A DNA stretch of 5,783 nucleotides from Methanobacteriota archaeon (GCA_003229935.1 QIGD01000092.1:1-5783), one strand, 5' to 3'. Counted from the first letter of the stretch, positions 1 through 5,694 are shown. Notes: generated by a model not told the origin, from the letters alone. Program-made: numbers and translations.

Positions 1-66
1 AATTTAGCCTTTATTGTCTAAAATAAGCAGTCTTTATATTACTGAGAGTAATTGTCGGACAGCCTC
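1..66. mobile_element. MITE-like element, copy 1 (right part only; left end outside window)
   Basis: This stretch matches 5436-5501 base for base without gaps apart from substitutions at 19, 27, 29. It ends in the terminal inverted repeat GGACAGCCTC (57-66), the complement of GAGGCTGTCC at the left end of copy 2. It contains the small hairpin TTACT-GAG-AGTAA (39-51). The window opens in the middle of the GCTAAATTTAGC palindrome that is complete in copy 2, so about 41 bp of the left part are missing from view. No coding capacity is visible. The terminal repeat resembles those of DDE-transposase insertion sequences (IS5/IS1182-like termini often start GAGGCTGTCC), which is a family-level inference from memory. 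A transposase would have to act in trans. Confidence 0.75.
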
Positions 67-90
67 TTTAGTCGTGGGAGTATGTCAGAC
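67..90 (+). mobile_element. Right-end remnant of an IS200/IS605-family (tnpB-type) element, half hairpin
   Basis: TTTA followed by GTCGTGGG (67-78) is the 3' half of the palindrome CCCACGAC-TTTA-GTCGTGGG, which is complete at 5703-5722 on the other strand. The 5' half should lie left of the window, beyond the MITE-like element. The bases after the stem (AGTATGTCA) are in the place where tnpB-type right ends finish, so the remnant would end near 87-90. Orientation implies that the body of this element, if it survives, lies to the left and reads on the plus strand. The assignment rests on similarity to the intact hairpin at the other end of the window. Confidence 0.55.
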
Positions 91-152
91 AGAAATGTGA
101 GCACAACATTTTTATTGAAAAACTGCTTATGAATATTTCTCACAAGGATAGC

Positions 153-159
153 TATTTAA
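153..159 (+). promoter_or_regulatory. Possible archaeal TATA box for the DUF1015 gene
   Basis: TATTTAA lies about 30 bases upstream of the preferred start codon at 190. A transcript starting about 25 bases downstream would begin close to the ribosome binding site at 178-183, so the leader would be very short or would lose part of it. An alternative A/T-rich box lies near 109-116 (TTTTTATT). The rest of 91-174 shows no gene. Confidence 0.25.
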
Positions 160-177
160 CTGAAGCTTGTTAGCATG

Positions 178-183
178 AAGGTG
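178..183 (+). promoter_or_regulatory. Ribosome binding site that selects the start at 190
   Basis: AAGGTG lies six bases before the ATG at 190 and matches the core of GGAGGTGAT, the complement of the archaeal 16S rRNA 3' end. The earlier in-frame ATG at 175 has no such sequence upstream, and it would place the binding site inside the gene. Confidence 0.6.
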
Positions 184-189
184 CTTTGT

Positions 190-1461
190 ATGGTTAAGGT
201 TAAGTCTCTTAAAGCTCTCAGGTATAACCCCCACAGGGTTGATATAGAAAAGGTTATGGCACCTCCCTATGATATAATAAGTGGAGAGGAAAGGAAGAAG
301 CTCTATATTACCAGTGTATGCAATATTGTGAGAATAGACTATGGAGAGGAGGAGCTAGGAGATAGTAAAATAAATAATAAATACACCCGTGCAAGGAAGC
401 TTCTTGAAAAATGGATTGAAGAGGGTATTTTTATACAGGAAAGCATGCCATGCTTTTACTACTACACTCAGGAGTATACATTCAGGGGTAGTATAAAGAA
501 ACTCTCAGGGTTTATCGGTCTTCTGAAAATTGAGGAGTTTGGTGAGAATGTTTTCCCCCATGAAGAAACTTTGAGTCAGCCCAAAAAGGATAGACTGGAG
601 CTTATGAGACATACAAGAAGCAATATTAGTCCAATATATACAGTATACCAGGATGGTGAGAGAAGAATTGAAAGGCTAGCTGAGAAGGAAGATGGCAGGC
701 CACTTTATGAGTTTTATGAGGACTTCAGCGGAGTAAGAATAAAACATACTCTCTGGAAGCTTTGCTCTGAGGAAGCTTTGAGGAAGATTTCAGATGTGAT
801 GATAGATAAAAAAATATTCATTGCTGATGGACATCACCGCTATGAAACAGCCTTAGCATACAGAATGGAGAGAAAGAGGGAAGGTGATGTAGGAGAGACA
901 CCTTATGACTATGTTCTGACTTTCTTTGCGAATATGAAACAGGAGGGAATTACAATAATTCCAGCCCACAGACTTCTCAAAAGCATGGTAAGAGAAGATT
1001 TTATTGAAAGAGCTTCTGAGTACTTTGAAATTGAAGAGGTTACCAATAAAGAAGGTTTAATCAGGAAGATAGACTCTTCCAAGAGCAAGGTTATCGGCTT
1101 TTTTTCAGGAGATAGAGCATACCTCTTAAAACTCCGGAACTCAAGTATTATGGATGAACTCATTAAAGATAAGCCGAAAGTATGGAAGAATCTGAATGTT
1201 GTAGTACTCCACTCCCTTATTATAGAAAAAATCCTCGGAATAGATAAGAAAAAGGCTGAGAAATTTGTGAGCTACGAAATTGACATAGATAAGACATTTA
1301 AAGCAGTTAATGCAGGAAAAGCCAAGGCTGCCTTTTTCCTGAAGCCATTGGCTCTTGAAGAGATAAGAGATGTAGCCTTCGCAGGTGGGAAGATGCCTGG
1401 CAAGGCAACCTATTTTTTCCCCAAACTTTTGACAGGTTTGATGTTATATAAGATGGATTAG
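190..1461 (+). CDS. DUF1015 family protein (possible free-serine kinase-like enzyme)
   Basis: The 423-residue protein has the full length and motif order of DUF1015: an N-terminal RYNP...APPYD segment (residues 11-28), FPHEETL (122-128), the signature IADGHHRYETAL (211-222), FANM (246-249), PAHRL (258-262) and a C-terminal GGKMPGKATYFFPKL (399-413). It is soluble, with no signal peptide or membrane segment. The in-frame ATG at 175 would add MKVLC, but the ATG at 190 gives the usual family N-terminus and has a good ribosome binding site. DGHHR resembles the phosphate-binding motif of the archaeal SerK/ParB-like fold. I recall DUF1015 members being reported as ATP-dependent free-serine kinases (making O-phosphoserine for cysteine synthesis), but that role is not proven here. 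The gene appears monocistronic, and its TAG stop directly abuts the stop of the convergent methyltransferase gene. Confidence 0.9.
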   Translation: MVKVKSLKALRYNPHRVDIEKVMAPPYDIISGEERKKLYITSVCNIVRIDYGEEELGDSKINNKYTRARKLLEKWIEEGIFIQESMPCFYYYTQEYTFRGSIKKLSGFIGLLKIEEFGENVFPHEETLSQPKKDRLELMRHTRSNISPIYTVYQDGERRIERLAEKEDGRPLYEFYEDFSGVRIKHTLWKLCSEEALRKISDVMIDKKIFIADGHHRYETALAYRMERKREGDVGETPYDYVLTFFANMKQEGITIIPAHRLLKSMVREDFIERASEYFEIEEVTNKEGLIRKIDSSKSKVIGFFSGDRAYLLKLRNSSIMDELIKDKPKVWKNLNVVVLHSLIIEKILGIDKKKAEKFVSYEIDIDKTFKAVNAGKAKAAFFLKPLALEEIRDVAFAGGKMPGKATYFFPKLLTGLMLYKMD

Positions 1462-2448
1462 CTACTTTTCCAATATCACAATAGTGTATAAATCATTTCT
1501 GGGATGTTCAACAATGCTATATTTGAACCCTACCCTCTCAACCTCCTCAAGAAATCTCTTCAAAGGAATAATCTCTATTTCAAGAGCTGCAGTCCAGTCA
1601 TAGAAGCCTTTCAGAGGAAACTTCTCAAGTAACTCAGAGTAAAGGGCAAAGTAGGCTGTACCACCTTCCTTCAGAAGAGAATAAATCTCCCTGATAACTT
1701 TTTCCCAGTTTTTTGCTATGTGATTAAGCCCGAAGAAACAGGTAACCGCCTCTATGTTTTCTTCTTTCAGAGAAACCCTCATATTATCTCTAACACTTAA
1801 AGCTTCTTTAAGATTCCTCGCATTCCCCTGCAGTACTGTGATATTATTGGCCTCTGCACCATGTGCTCTCCAGAAAAGCTCAGAAAAATCTGCATAAGTT
1901 TCGAGCTTTTCATTCTGGATAAAAACTATTCCCTCAGGGTAGCCTGAAAAAAGTTCAATTGTTGTGTCCTCTATATAAGTCCTGTCTTTATCGTAGATTA
2001 TTCTGTTATTATAGGAATAATCTAGAGCAAAAACCTTTTTATTTCTACTGAGAAAAACTGGAATCCAGCCGAAACCTGAAGCTATGTCTAGAACATTTTT
2101 ACCTTCCACAAGGCCAGCAAAATGCTCTGAATATTCATGGTTTGCATCAGGCTCAGCTTTAAGGTCATCTTTTGTAAGTACTGCCTCAAAATCCTCCTTA
2201 AACTCTAAGGTGGAAAGTTCACCTGCTTTAATTCTTCTGGCTTCTTCGAGAACCTCCAGAGGAATGGCATAGCCCTGAACCCAGAGTTCAACATTGTCTT
2301 TGAGCTCTTTAATGTTATCTTCTGAAATGTCCATTACCACATCACTTGTTGTAGCAAGGAAGAGCTCCTCAAGAAACTCTCTATCTGTGGAAAAATAACC
2401 TTTAATCTCCTCAATAGCTTCTTTCTTAGGAAGAACATATATTAACAT
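1462..2448 (-). CDS. Class I SAM-dependent methyltransferase, substrate unknown
   Basis: The 328-residue protein has a Rossmann-type methyltransferase core from about residue 105 to the end. Motif I is VLDIASGFGW (119-128), the acidic residue ending strand 2 is D143 in ALDYS, GNAR (208-211) fits the third strand, FFGLNHI (238-244) fits motif IV, and LLKEGGTAYFA (258-268) is the usual strand-5 segment. The first 100 or so residues are acidic and predicted helical, with no motif I recognise; they may set substrate specificity. There is no signal peptide or membrane segment. The ATG is one base after the sppA stop (TGA-T-ATG), so the two genes are almost certainly cotranscribed and probably translationally coupled. 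No good ribosome binding site is visible. The target (small molecule, protein or RNA) cannot be told. Confidence 0.85.
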   Translation of the reverse strand: MLIYVLPKKEAIEEIKGYFSTDREFLEELFLATTSDVVMDISEDNIKELKDNVELWVQGYAIPLEVLEEARRIKAGELSTLEFKEDFEAVLTKDDLKAEPDANHEYSEHFAGLVEGKNVLDIASGFGWIPVFLSRNKKVFALDYSYNNRIIYDKDRTYIEDTTIELFSGYPEGIVFIQNEKLETYADFSELFWRAHGAEANNITVLQGNARNLKEALSVRDNMRVSLKEENIEAVTCFFGLNHIAKNWEKVIREIYSLLKEGGTAYFALYSELLEKFPLKGFYDWTAALEIEIIPLKRFLEEVERVGFKYSIVEHPRNDLYTIVILEK

Positions 2449-2449
2449 A

Positions 2450-3373
2450 TCAGAAATTTAATTTTCCTTGTGTCATAAGAACATCTGTTCCAATCATACC
2501 CTTTGCAAAGCCATAGCCGAAGTTTTCAACTGAAGTACCCAGAATATCCCTGAGTAAACCTGGTTTCTTCACGTAGGTTACAATCTGGGGTTTACCCTTT
2601 ATACCTCCAAGCTCTGCAGCCTTCTTAAGAGCATATTCAAAGCCACCTGTTTTATCTGCAAGCCCGAGTTTCACAGCATCTGTTCCTGAATAAACTCTTC
2701 CACCAGCTATACTTCTGACATAACTCTCGCTGAGGTTTCTATTTTGTGAAACATCCTTGATAAAGAGGTTGTATGTCTCATTGACAATCTTCTGCATCAT
2801 ATCCCTTTCTCCTCCGGTAAAAGGTTTGAAACCTGTACTGAAATCCTTATATTTTCCTGCTTTGATAACTGTCATGTTCAATCCGATTTTCTTGAAGAGT
2901 TTTGAATACTCTGGGAAAATTGATATAACTCCGATGCTGCCCGTAATTGTTGCGGGGTCTGCAACAATATAGTTGGAAGCACTCGCAACAAAGTAACCTC
3001 CAGAAGCTGCAATTTCCCCCAGCCACGCCACCACTGGCTTCTTCTGTTCTGCCCTTTTTACAGCAAAACTCATCGCTTCACTTGCAACAACGCTGCCACC
3101 AGGGGAATTGATGTCTATAACTATTGCCTTGACAGAGTTGTCTTCGACAGCCCGATTAATTTGACTTATGAACTCTCCTGAAGTCGTTCCTCCACCTGAA
3201 ATAAAACTGCTACCCTCAGGAGACATCTGTATAGGGCCATCAAGGTTTATAACAGCAATTTTATTATCGCCTCCGGTAGAGGTAGAATTATAGGAGACTA
3301 AATAAGCTCCGATAAGGGATATTGCTATTACAAAGCCAATTATAACCAAACCAGATGTTAACATTTTTCTCAT
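2450..3373 (-). CDS. sppA: Signal peptide peptidase SppA, S49 family serine protease
   Basis: The 307-residue protein has one N-terminal membrane segment (about residues 5-26, LTSGLVIIGF onward) followed by a single S49/ClpP-like protease domain facing outside the cytoplasm. It matches the short archaeal/Bacillus SppA form rather than the 618-residue E. coli double-domain form. Visible motifs are IDINSPGG (86-93), ASGGY with the nucleophile Ser124 (123-127) and GSIGV (145-149). The general base is probably Lys176 in GKYKDFS; the Ser-Lys distance of 52 residues is the same as I recall for Bacillus subtilis SppA. It should degrade leftover signal peptides in the membrane. An open frame extends to a TTG at 3388, but I chose the ATG at 3373 because GGAGG sits six bases upstream. 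It leads an operon with the methyltransferase and diverges from the S17e operon. Confidence 0.93.
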   Translation of the reverse strand: MRKMLTSGLVIIGFVIAISLIGAYLVSYNSTSTGGDNKIAVINLDGPIQMSPEGSSFISGGGTTSGEFISQINRAVEDNSVKAIVIDINSPGGSVVASEAMSFAVKRAEQKKPVVAWLGEIAASGGYFVASASNYIVADPATITGSIGVISIFPEYSKLFKKIGLNMTVIKAGKYKDFSTGFKPFTGGERDMMQKIVNETYNLFIKDVSQNRNLSESYVRSIAGGRVYSGTDAVKLGLADKTGGFEYALKKAAELGGIKGKPQIVTYVKKPGLLRDILGTSVENFGYGFAKGMIGTDVLMTQGKLNF

Positions 3374-3379
3374 ATTATG

Positions 3380-3384
3380 CCTCC
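3380..3384 (-). promoter_or_regulatory. Ribosome binding site fixing the sppA start
   Basis: On the minus strand GGAGG is followed by CATAAT and then the ATG at 3373, an ideal spacing. It rules out the upstream in-frame TTG at 3388, which would put this site inside the coding region. Confidence 0.8.
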
Positions 3385-3393
3385 ACAAAAAAA

Positions 3394-3401
3394 TTTAAAT
3401 A
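3394..3401 (+). promoter_or_regulatory. Archaeal TATA box for the S17e-dapA-dapB operon
   Basis: TTTAAATA matches the archaeal box consensus TTTAWATA, and an A-run (3387-3393) precedes it in the BRE position. The usual spacing of about 25 bases predicts transcription start near 3420-3425. That is downstream of the ATG at 3414 and leaves a leader of about 45 bases that carries the strong ribosome binding site at 3456-3464. Confidence 0.6.
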
Positions 3402-3417
3402 TAATCAGATGTTATGA

Positions 3418-3425
3418 TTTTTAAA
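3418..3425 (-). promoter_or_regulatory. Possible TATA box for the sppA operon
   Basis: On the minus strand this reads TTTAAAAA. It predicts a transcription start near 3396 and a leader of about 22 bases containing the GGAGG site. The stronger-looking TTATATTTAA (minus strand, 3395-3404) is too close: a transcript from it would start at or after the ribosome binding site. The two divergent promoters would therefore overlap within about 30 bp. Confidence 0.35.
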
Positions 3426-3455
3426 GTTAACCTCATACAGCTTAAAGACAATTCA

Positions 3456-3464
3456 GGAGGTGAT
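3456..3464 (+). promoter_or_regulatory. Perfect ribosome binding site in front of a non-canonical start
   Basis: GGAGGTGAT is a full complement to the archaeal 16S rRNA tail. It is followed by AAT and then ATC at 3468, in frame with S17e. There is no ATG, GTG or TTG at the right distance in this frame, so this site is the main positional evidence that translation begins at the ATC. Confidence 0.75.
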
Positions 3465-3467
3465 AAT

Positions 3468-3665
3468 ATCGGACGAATAAGACATAAATATATAAAGCGA
3501 GCATCAGCGACCATTGTGAAGAAATATTCACCGTATCTCACGGATGATTTCAAGGAAAATAGAGCATTTATTGAGAAGGTTCTAGATGTTGAAGGCACCC
3601 TTGTCAAGAATAGAGTAGCTGGCTATGTAACTAGGCTCGTTAAGAGAAATGCAGTGGTAAAGTAA
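3468..3665 (+). CDS. rps17e: 30S ribosomal protein S17e, probable AUC start codon
   Basis: Read from the ATC at 3468, the protein is 65 residues with the family N-terminus (M)GRIRHKYIKRAS. It also has TDDFKENR (25-32) and the conserved KNRVAGYVTRLVKR (47-60). This small-subunit protein occurs only in archaea and eukaryotes. A conventional ATG in frame exists at 3414, giving 83 residues, but the 18 added residues (MIFKVNLIQLKD...) do not look like any S17e. That ATG also has no ribosome binding site and probably lies upstream of the transcription start. The perfect GGAGGTGAT at 3456 points to the ATC, which takes the place of the ATG normally found before GRIR. A sequencing error (ATG read as ATC) is the alternative. 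The gene leads the dap operon, with two bases before dapA. Confidence 0.9.
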   Translation: MGRIRHKYIKRASATIVKKYSPYLTDDFKENRAFIEKVLDVEGTLVKNRVAGYVTRLVKRNAVVK

Positions 3666-3667
3666 TT

Positions 3668-4552
3668 ATGTTTGAAGGATGTTTTACTGCAATTATTACT
3701 CCTTTTAAGAGCTCGGGTGTTAAGCCAGAGGTAGATTTTGAGGCTTATTCTAGGTTAATTGAACTTCAAAATTATAGTAGAGTTGCTGGAATTGTACCAT
3801 GTGGCACCACGGGGGAGAGTCCTGTGCTGGATAATAGGGAGCATATTAGAGTTATTGAAATCACAGTTGAGAAGGCTAAGGGTAAAGTCATTGCTGGAAC
3901 TGGCTCAAATTCCACATGGGAGGCAGTTGAAATGACAAAGTATGCAGAAGATGCTGGAGCTCATGCAAGTCTCCAAGTATGTCCATATTATAATAAGCCT
4001 TCTCAGGAAGGGTTATTCAAACATTTTTCGGCAGTAGCCGAAGCTGTTGATATTCCCATAATCTTATACAATATCCCTGGAAGAAGTGCCCTTGAAATTT
4101 ACCCTGGTACTATGGCAAGGCTGAGTGATGAGTACTCCAATATTATTGGAGTCAAAGATGCAACAGGCAGACCTGAAGTATGGAAGGATATTAGAGATGC
4201 CTGTGGCAAGGATTTTGTTATTCTCTCAGGTAATGATTCAGATACCCTCGAGATGATGAGGAGATACAGTACAAAAGGTGTTATTAGTGTGGCTTCAAAT
4301 GTTATTCCTGAGAGAATGCAGAAGTTTGTAGATTCAGGCTTAAAGAACAACTTTGAAATCATGGAAAAAGAGCACATTGCTCTTAAAGGGTTTTTCAATA
4401 TGCTTTTCATAGACACAAATCCTGTGCCTGTGAAAGAAGCTATGAATCTCCTGAATATTCCTGCAGGTGGTTTTCGATTACCTTTGTGTGAAACCACACA
4501 GGAGAACAGGGAGAAGATTAGAGAATTGCTGAGAAATCTTGAACTGATGTGA
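3668..4552 (+). CDS. dapA: 4-hydroxy-tetrahydrodipicolinate synthase DapA
   Basis: The enzyme condenses pyruvate with aspartate 4-semialdehyde, the first committed step of the diaminopimelate/lysine route. The 294-residue TIM barrel has family-standard length. It carries ITPF (10-13), GTTGESP (46-52, with the catalytic-triad threonine), YYNKP (107-111, tyrosine), LYNIPGRS (133-140, with catalytic Tyr134 and carboxylate-binding Arg139) and GVKDATG (161-167), in which Lys163 forms the Schiff base. All residues of the E. coli mechanism (T44, Y107, Y133, R138, K161) have counterparts. It is cytoplasmic and is expected to be a tetramer. The ATG lies two bases after the S17e stop with only a weak upstream GTGGT, which suggests translational coupling. 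Related sugar-acid aldolases share the fold, but the adjacent dapB supports DapA. Confidence 0.95.
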   Translation: MFEGCFTAIITPFKSSGVKPEVDFEAYSRLIELQNYSRVAGIVPCGTTGESPVLDNREHIRVIEITVEKAKGKVIAGTGSNSTWEAVEMTKYAEDAGAHASLQVCPYYNKPSQEGLFKHFSAVAEAVDIPIILYNIPGRSALEIYPGTMARLSDEYSNIIGVKDATGRPEVWKDIRDACGKDFVILSGNDSDTLEMMRRYSTKGVISVASNVIPERMQKFVDSGLKNNFEIMEKEHIALKGFFNMLFIDTNPVPVKEAMNLLNIPAGGFRLPLCETTQENREKIRELLRNLELM

Positions 4553-4556
4553 TAAT

Positions 4557-5378
4557 ATGGTTAGACTGGCTGTTTCTGGTGCCCTGGGCAGGATGGGCTC
4601 AGGTATATTGAAAACTGCTTTTAATAATGAGGATTTTGATGTGGTTGCTGCCTTTGATGCTCCCGGTAAGGAGGAGATAGGCAGGGATATTGGAGAAGCC
4701 CTCGGTATCGGAAAAATTAATCTTGCCATTACATCCTCTGAAGATATGGAAAAAGTGTTCAGAGGTAGCAGAGTTGACGTGCTTATAGACTTTACTGCTC
4801 CAGAAGGGAGTCTTGGGGCACTTGAGGCATGTGCTGCTACTGATACCGCCATTGTTATTGGTACCACTGGTTTTACAGGTGAGCAGTTGAAGAAAATTGA
4901 AAGTATGGTTGAAGTGTCTAACATTGCCCTTGTGTTATCCCCAAACATGGCCACTGGAGTTAATGTATTCTTTAAAATTGCAGCTGAAATAGCAGAGACT
5001 CTTGGAGATGGGTATGATATTGAGATTATAGATATTCACCACAGGTACAAGAAAGATGCACCCTCAGGTACAGCTCTTAAGGCTGGAGAACTGATAGCAG
5101 AAAGGCTGGGCAGGGATATTGATAAAGTTGCAGTATTTGGAAGGCAGGGGAAAACAGGAGAAAGAAGCAGAGGGGAGATAGGTTTTCATGCTGTCAGAGC
5201 TGGAGATATCGTGGGAGAGCATTTTGTGATTTTTGCTGGCGAAGGAGAGAGGATTGAGCTTGTGCATAGGGCTCATTCTAGACAGGCTTTTGTGAATGGT
5301 GCCCTGAAAGCTGCCCTCTTTGTTGTTGATTCGGAGAAAGGTAAAGTATATTCAACCTTTGATGTCCTCGGACTGTGA
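4557..5378 (+). CDS. dapB: 4-hydroxy-tetrahydrodipicolinate reductase DapB
   Basis: The enzyme reduces the DapA product with NAD(P)H to tetrahydrodipicolinate. The 273-residue protein has the N-terminal dinucleotide-binding loop SGALGRMG (7-14), IDFT (77-80), GTTGF (102-106), SPNMATGVN (128-136) and the catalytic/substrate segment HHRYKKDAPSGTAL (161-174). His161/His162 and Lys165 correspond to H159, H160 and K163 of E. coli. The C-terminal ELVHRAHSRQAF (234-245) is also typical. The ATG lies four bases after the dapA stop, with TGTGAT acting as a partial ribosome binding site. The coding end is unusual: the last G of the final Leu codon and the TGA stop fall inside a sequence (from 5375) that is identical to the end of the mobile-element palindrome at 5695. 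The C-terminus ...FDVLGL may therefore have been set by an insertion. Confidence 0.95.
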   Translation: MVRLAVSGALGRMGSGILKTAFNNEDFDVVAAFDAPGKEEIGRDIGEALGIGKINLAITSSEDMEKVFRGSRVDVLIDFTAPEGSLGALEACAATDTAIVIGTTGFTGEQLKKIESMVEVSNIALVLSPNMATGVNVFFKIAAEIAETLGDGYDIEIIDIHHRYKKDAPSGTALKAGELIAERLGRDIDKVAVFGRQGKTGERSRGEIGFHAVRAGDIVGEHFVIFAGEGERIELVHRAHSRQAFVNGALKAALFVVDSEKGKVYSTFDVLGL

Positions 5379-5520
5379 ACTACCCACGACTAAAGAGGCT
5401 GTCCCGTAATCAAAAATACTACGGGGAATAAGCTAAATTTAGCCTTTATTGTCCAAAATAAACTGTCTTTATATTACTGAGAGTAATTGTCGGACAGCCT
5501 CTAAAGTCGTTGGTTTTCTG
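5375..5520 (-). mobile_element. Decayed tnpB-type right end, split by the MITE-like element
   Basis: Positions 5375-5395 are identical over 21 bases to 5695-5715, the end of the intact right end downstream. The other half resumes at 5502-5520 (TAAAGTCGTTGGTTTTCTG) with three differences from 5711-5729. The rejoined palindrome is CCCACGAC-TAAA-GTCGTTGG, with one base damaged on the right stem. On the minus strand the right half still reads QKTNDFSRG against QEAHDFSRG of the intact tnpB tail, and stop codons follow upstream. There is no room for a tnpB body before tRNA-Pro at 5555, so this is a solo end or remnant. Its outer boundary lies in the last codons of dapB. Confidence 0.7.
5395..5501. 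mobile_element. MITE-like element, copy 2, complete, 107 bp
   Basis: It is bounded by perfect 10-bp terminal inverted repeats, GAGGCTGTCC (5395-5404) and GGACAGCCTC (5492-5501), and flanked by the direct repeat TAAA (5391-5394 and 5502-5505), read as the target duplication. The split could also be 9-bp inverted repeats with CTAAAG duplicated. Internal structure: a 6-bp stem CCCGTA/TACGGG with an 11-base loop (5403-5425), a perfect 12-bp palindrome GCTAAATTTAGC (5432-5443) and a small hairpin TTACT-GAG-AGTAA (5474-5486). No open frame of use is present. The right 66 bp are 95% identical to copy 1 (three differences), so the copies are fairly recent or under constraint. Confidence 0.8.
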
Positions 5521-5554
5521 CTATGTTTGTCATAACTTTATTTTATTAAAGTAA

Positions 5555-5628
5555 TGGGGCTGCCCGGATTCGAACCGGGGTCCATGGCTCCCAAAGCCAC
5601 GAGGATAACCAAGCTACCCTACAGCCCC
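5555..5628 (-). tRNA. tRNA-Pro, anticodon UGG
   Basis: The minus strand folds into a full cloverleaf: 7-bp acceptor GGGGCTG/CAGCCCC, a D arm with the GG of the D loop, anticodon stem GTGGC/GCCAT with loop TTTGGGA (anticodon TGG, proline), a four-base variable loop and a T arm CCCGG-TTCGAAT-CCGGG. The discriminator is A (5555), CCA is not encoded and there is no intron. The next bases on the minus strand are T-poor-to-moderate (TTACTTTAATAAAA), so termination is not obvious. Upstream, no strong TATA box is seen: TTTGATATTG (minus strand, 5668-5677) or TTTGTAAC (5658-5665) are weak candidates. The gene sits between two tnpB-type right ends. Confidence 0.95.
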
Positions 5629-5694
5629 CGCTAGATGTCTCAATTTTCGTTAACGTTACAAACAATATCAAAGCCTCGATTTTTAGGCGCACAG

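Noticed and set aside
151..174. Inverted repeat GCT...AAC / GTT...AGC before the DUF1015 gene, and GTGAG (97-101) / CTCAC (139-143)
   Set aside because: The stems are short and bulged or widely spaced; in AT-rich leader DNA they are likely by chance.
175..189. Start of the DUF1015 gene at the ATG at 175
   Set aside because: There is no ribosome binding site, and the extra MKVLC precedes the normal family N-terminus. AAGGTG is correctly placed for the ATG at 190.
3374..3388. SppA start at TTG 3388
   Set aside because: It would include the GGAGG ribosome binding site in the coding region; the ATG at 3373 is ideally spaced from it.
4478..4954. Minus-strand 158-codon open frame across the dapA/dapB junction
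   Set aside because: It is antisense to two well-conserved genes, has a low-complexity Ser/Ala-rich translation and resembles no family. The shorter antisense frames at 4099-4497, 909-1163, 2757-2972 and 5064-5276 were rejected for the same reason.
5383..5513. Longer 22-bp imperfect terminal inverted repeats (5383-5404 versus 5492-5513, 19 of 22 matching)
   Set aside because: The outer 12 bases of each side are better explained as the arms and loop of the tnpB right-end palindrome, because the uninterrupted palindrome exists at 5703-5722. The perfect 10-bp repeats plus the TAAA duplication give the simpler boundary.
5648..5658. Overlapping palindromes CGTTAACG and TAACGTTA upstream of tRNA-Pro
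   Set aside because: They could bind a dimeric regulator, but 8-bp palindromes are too short to support a call and no second copy is seen.
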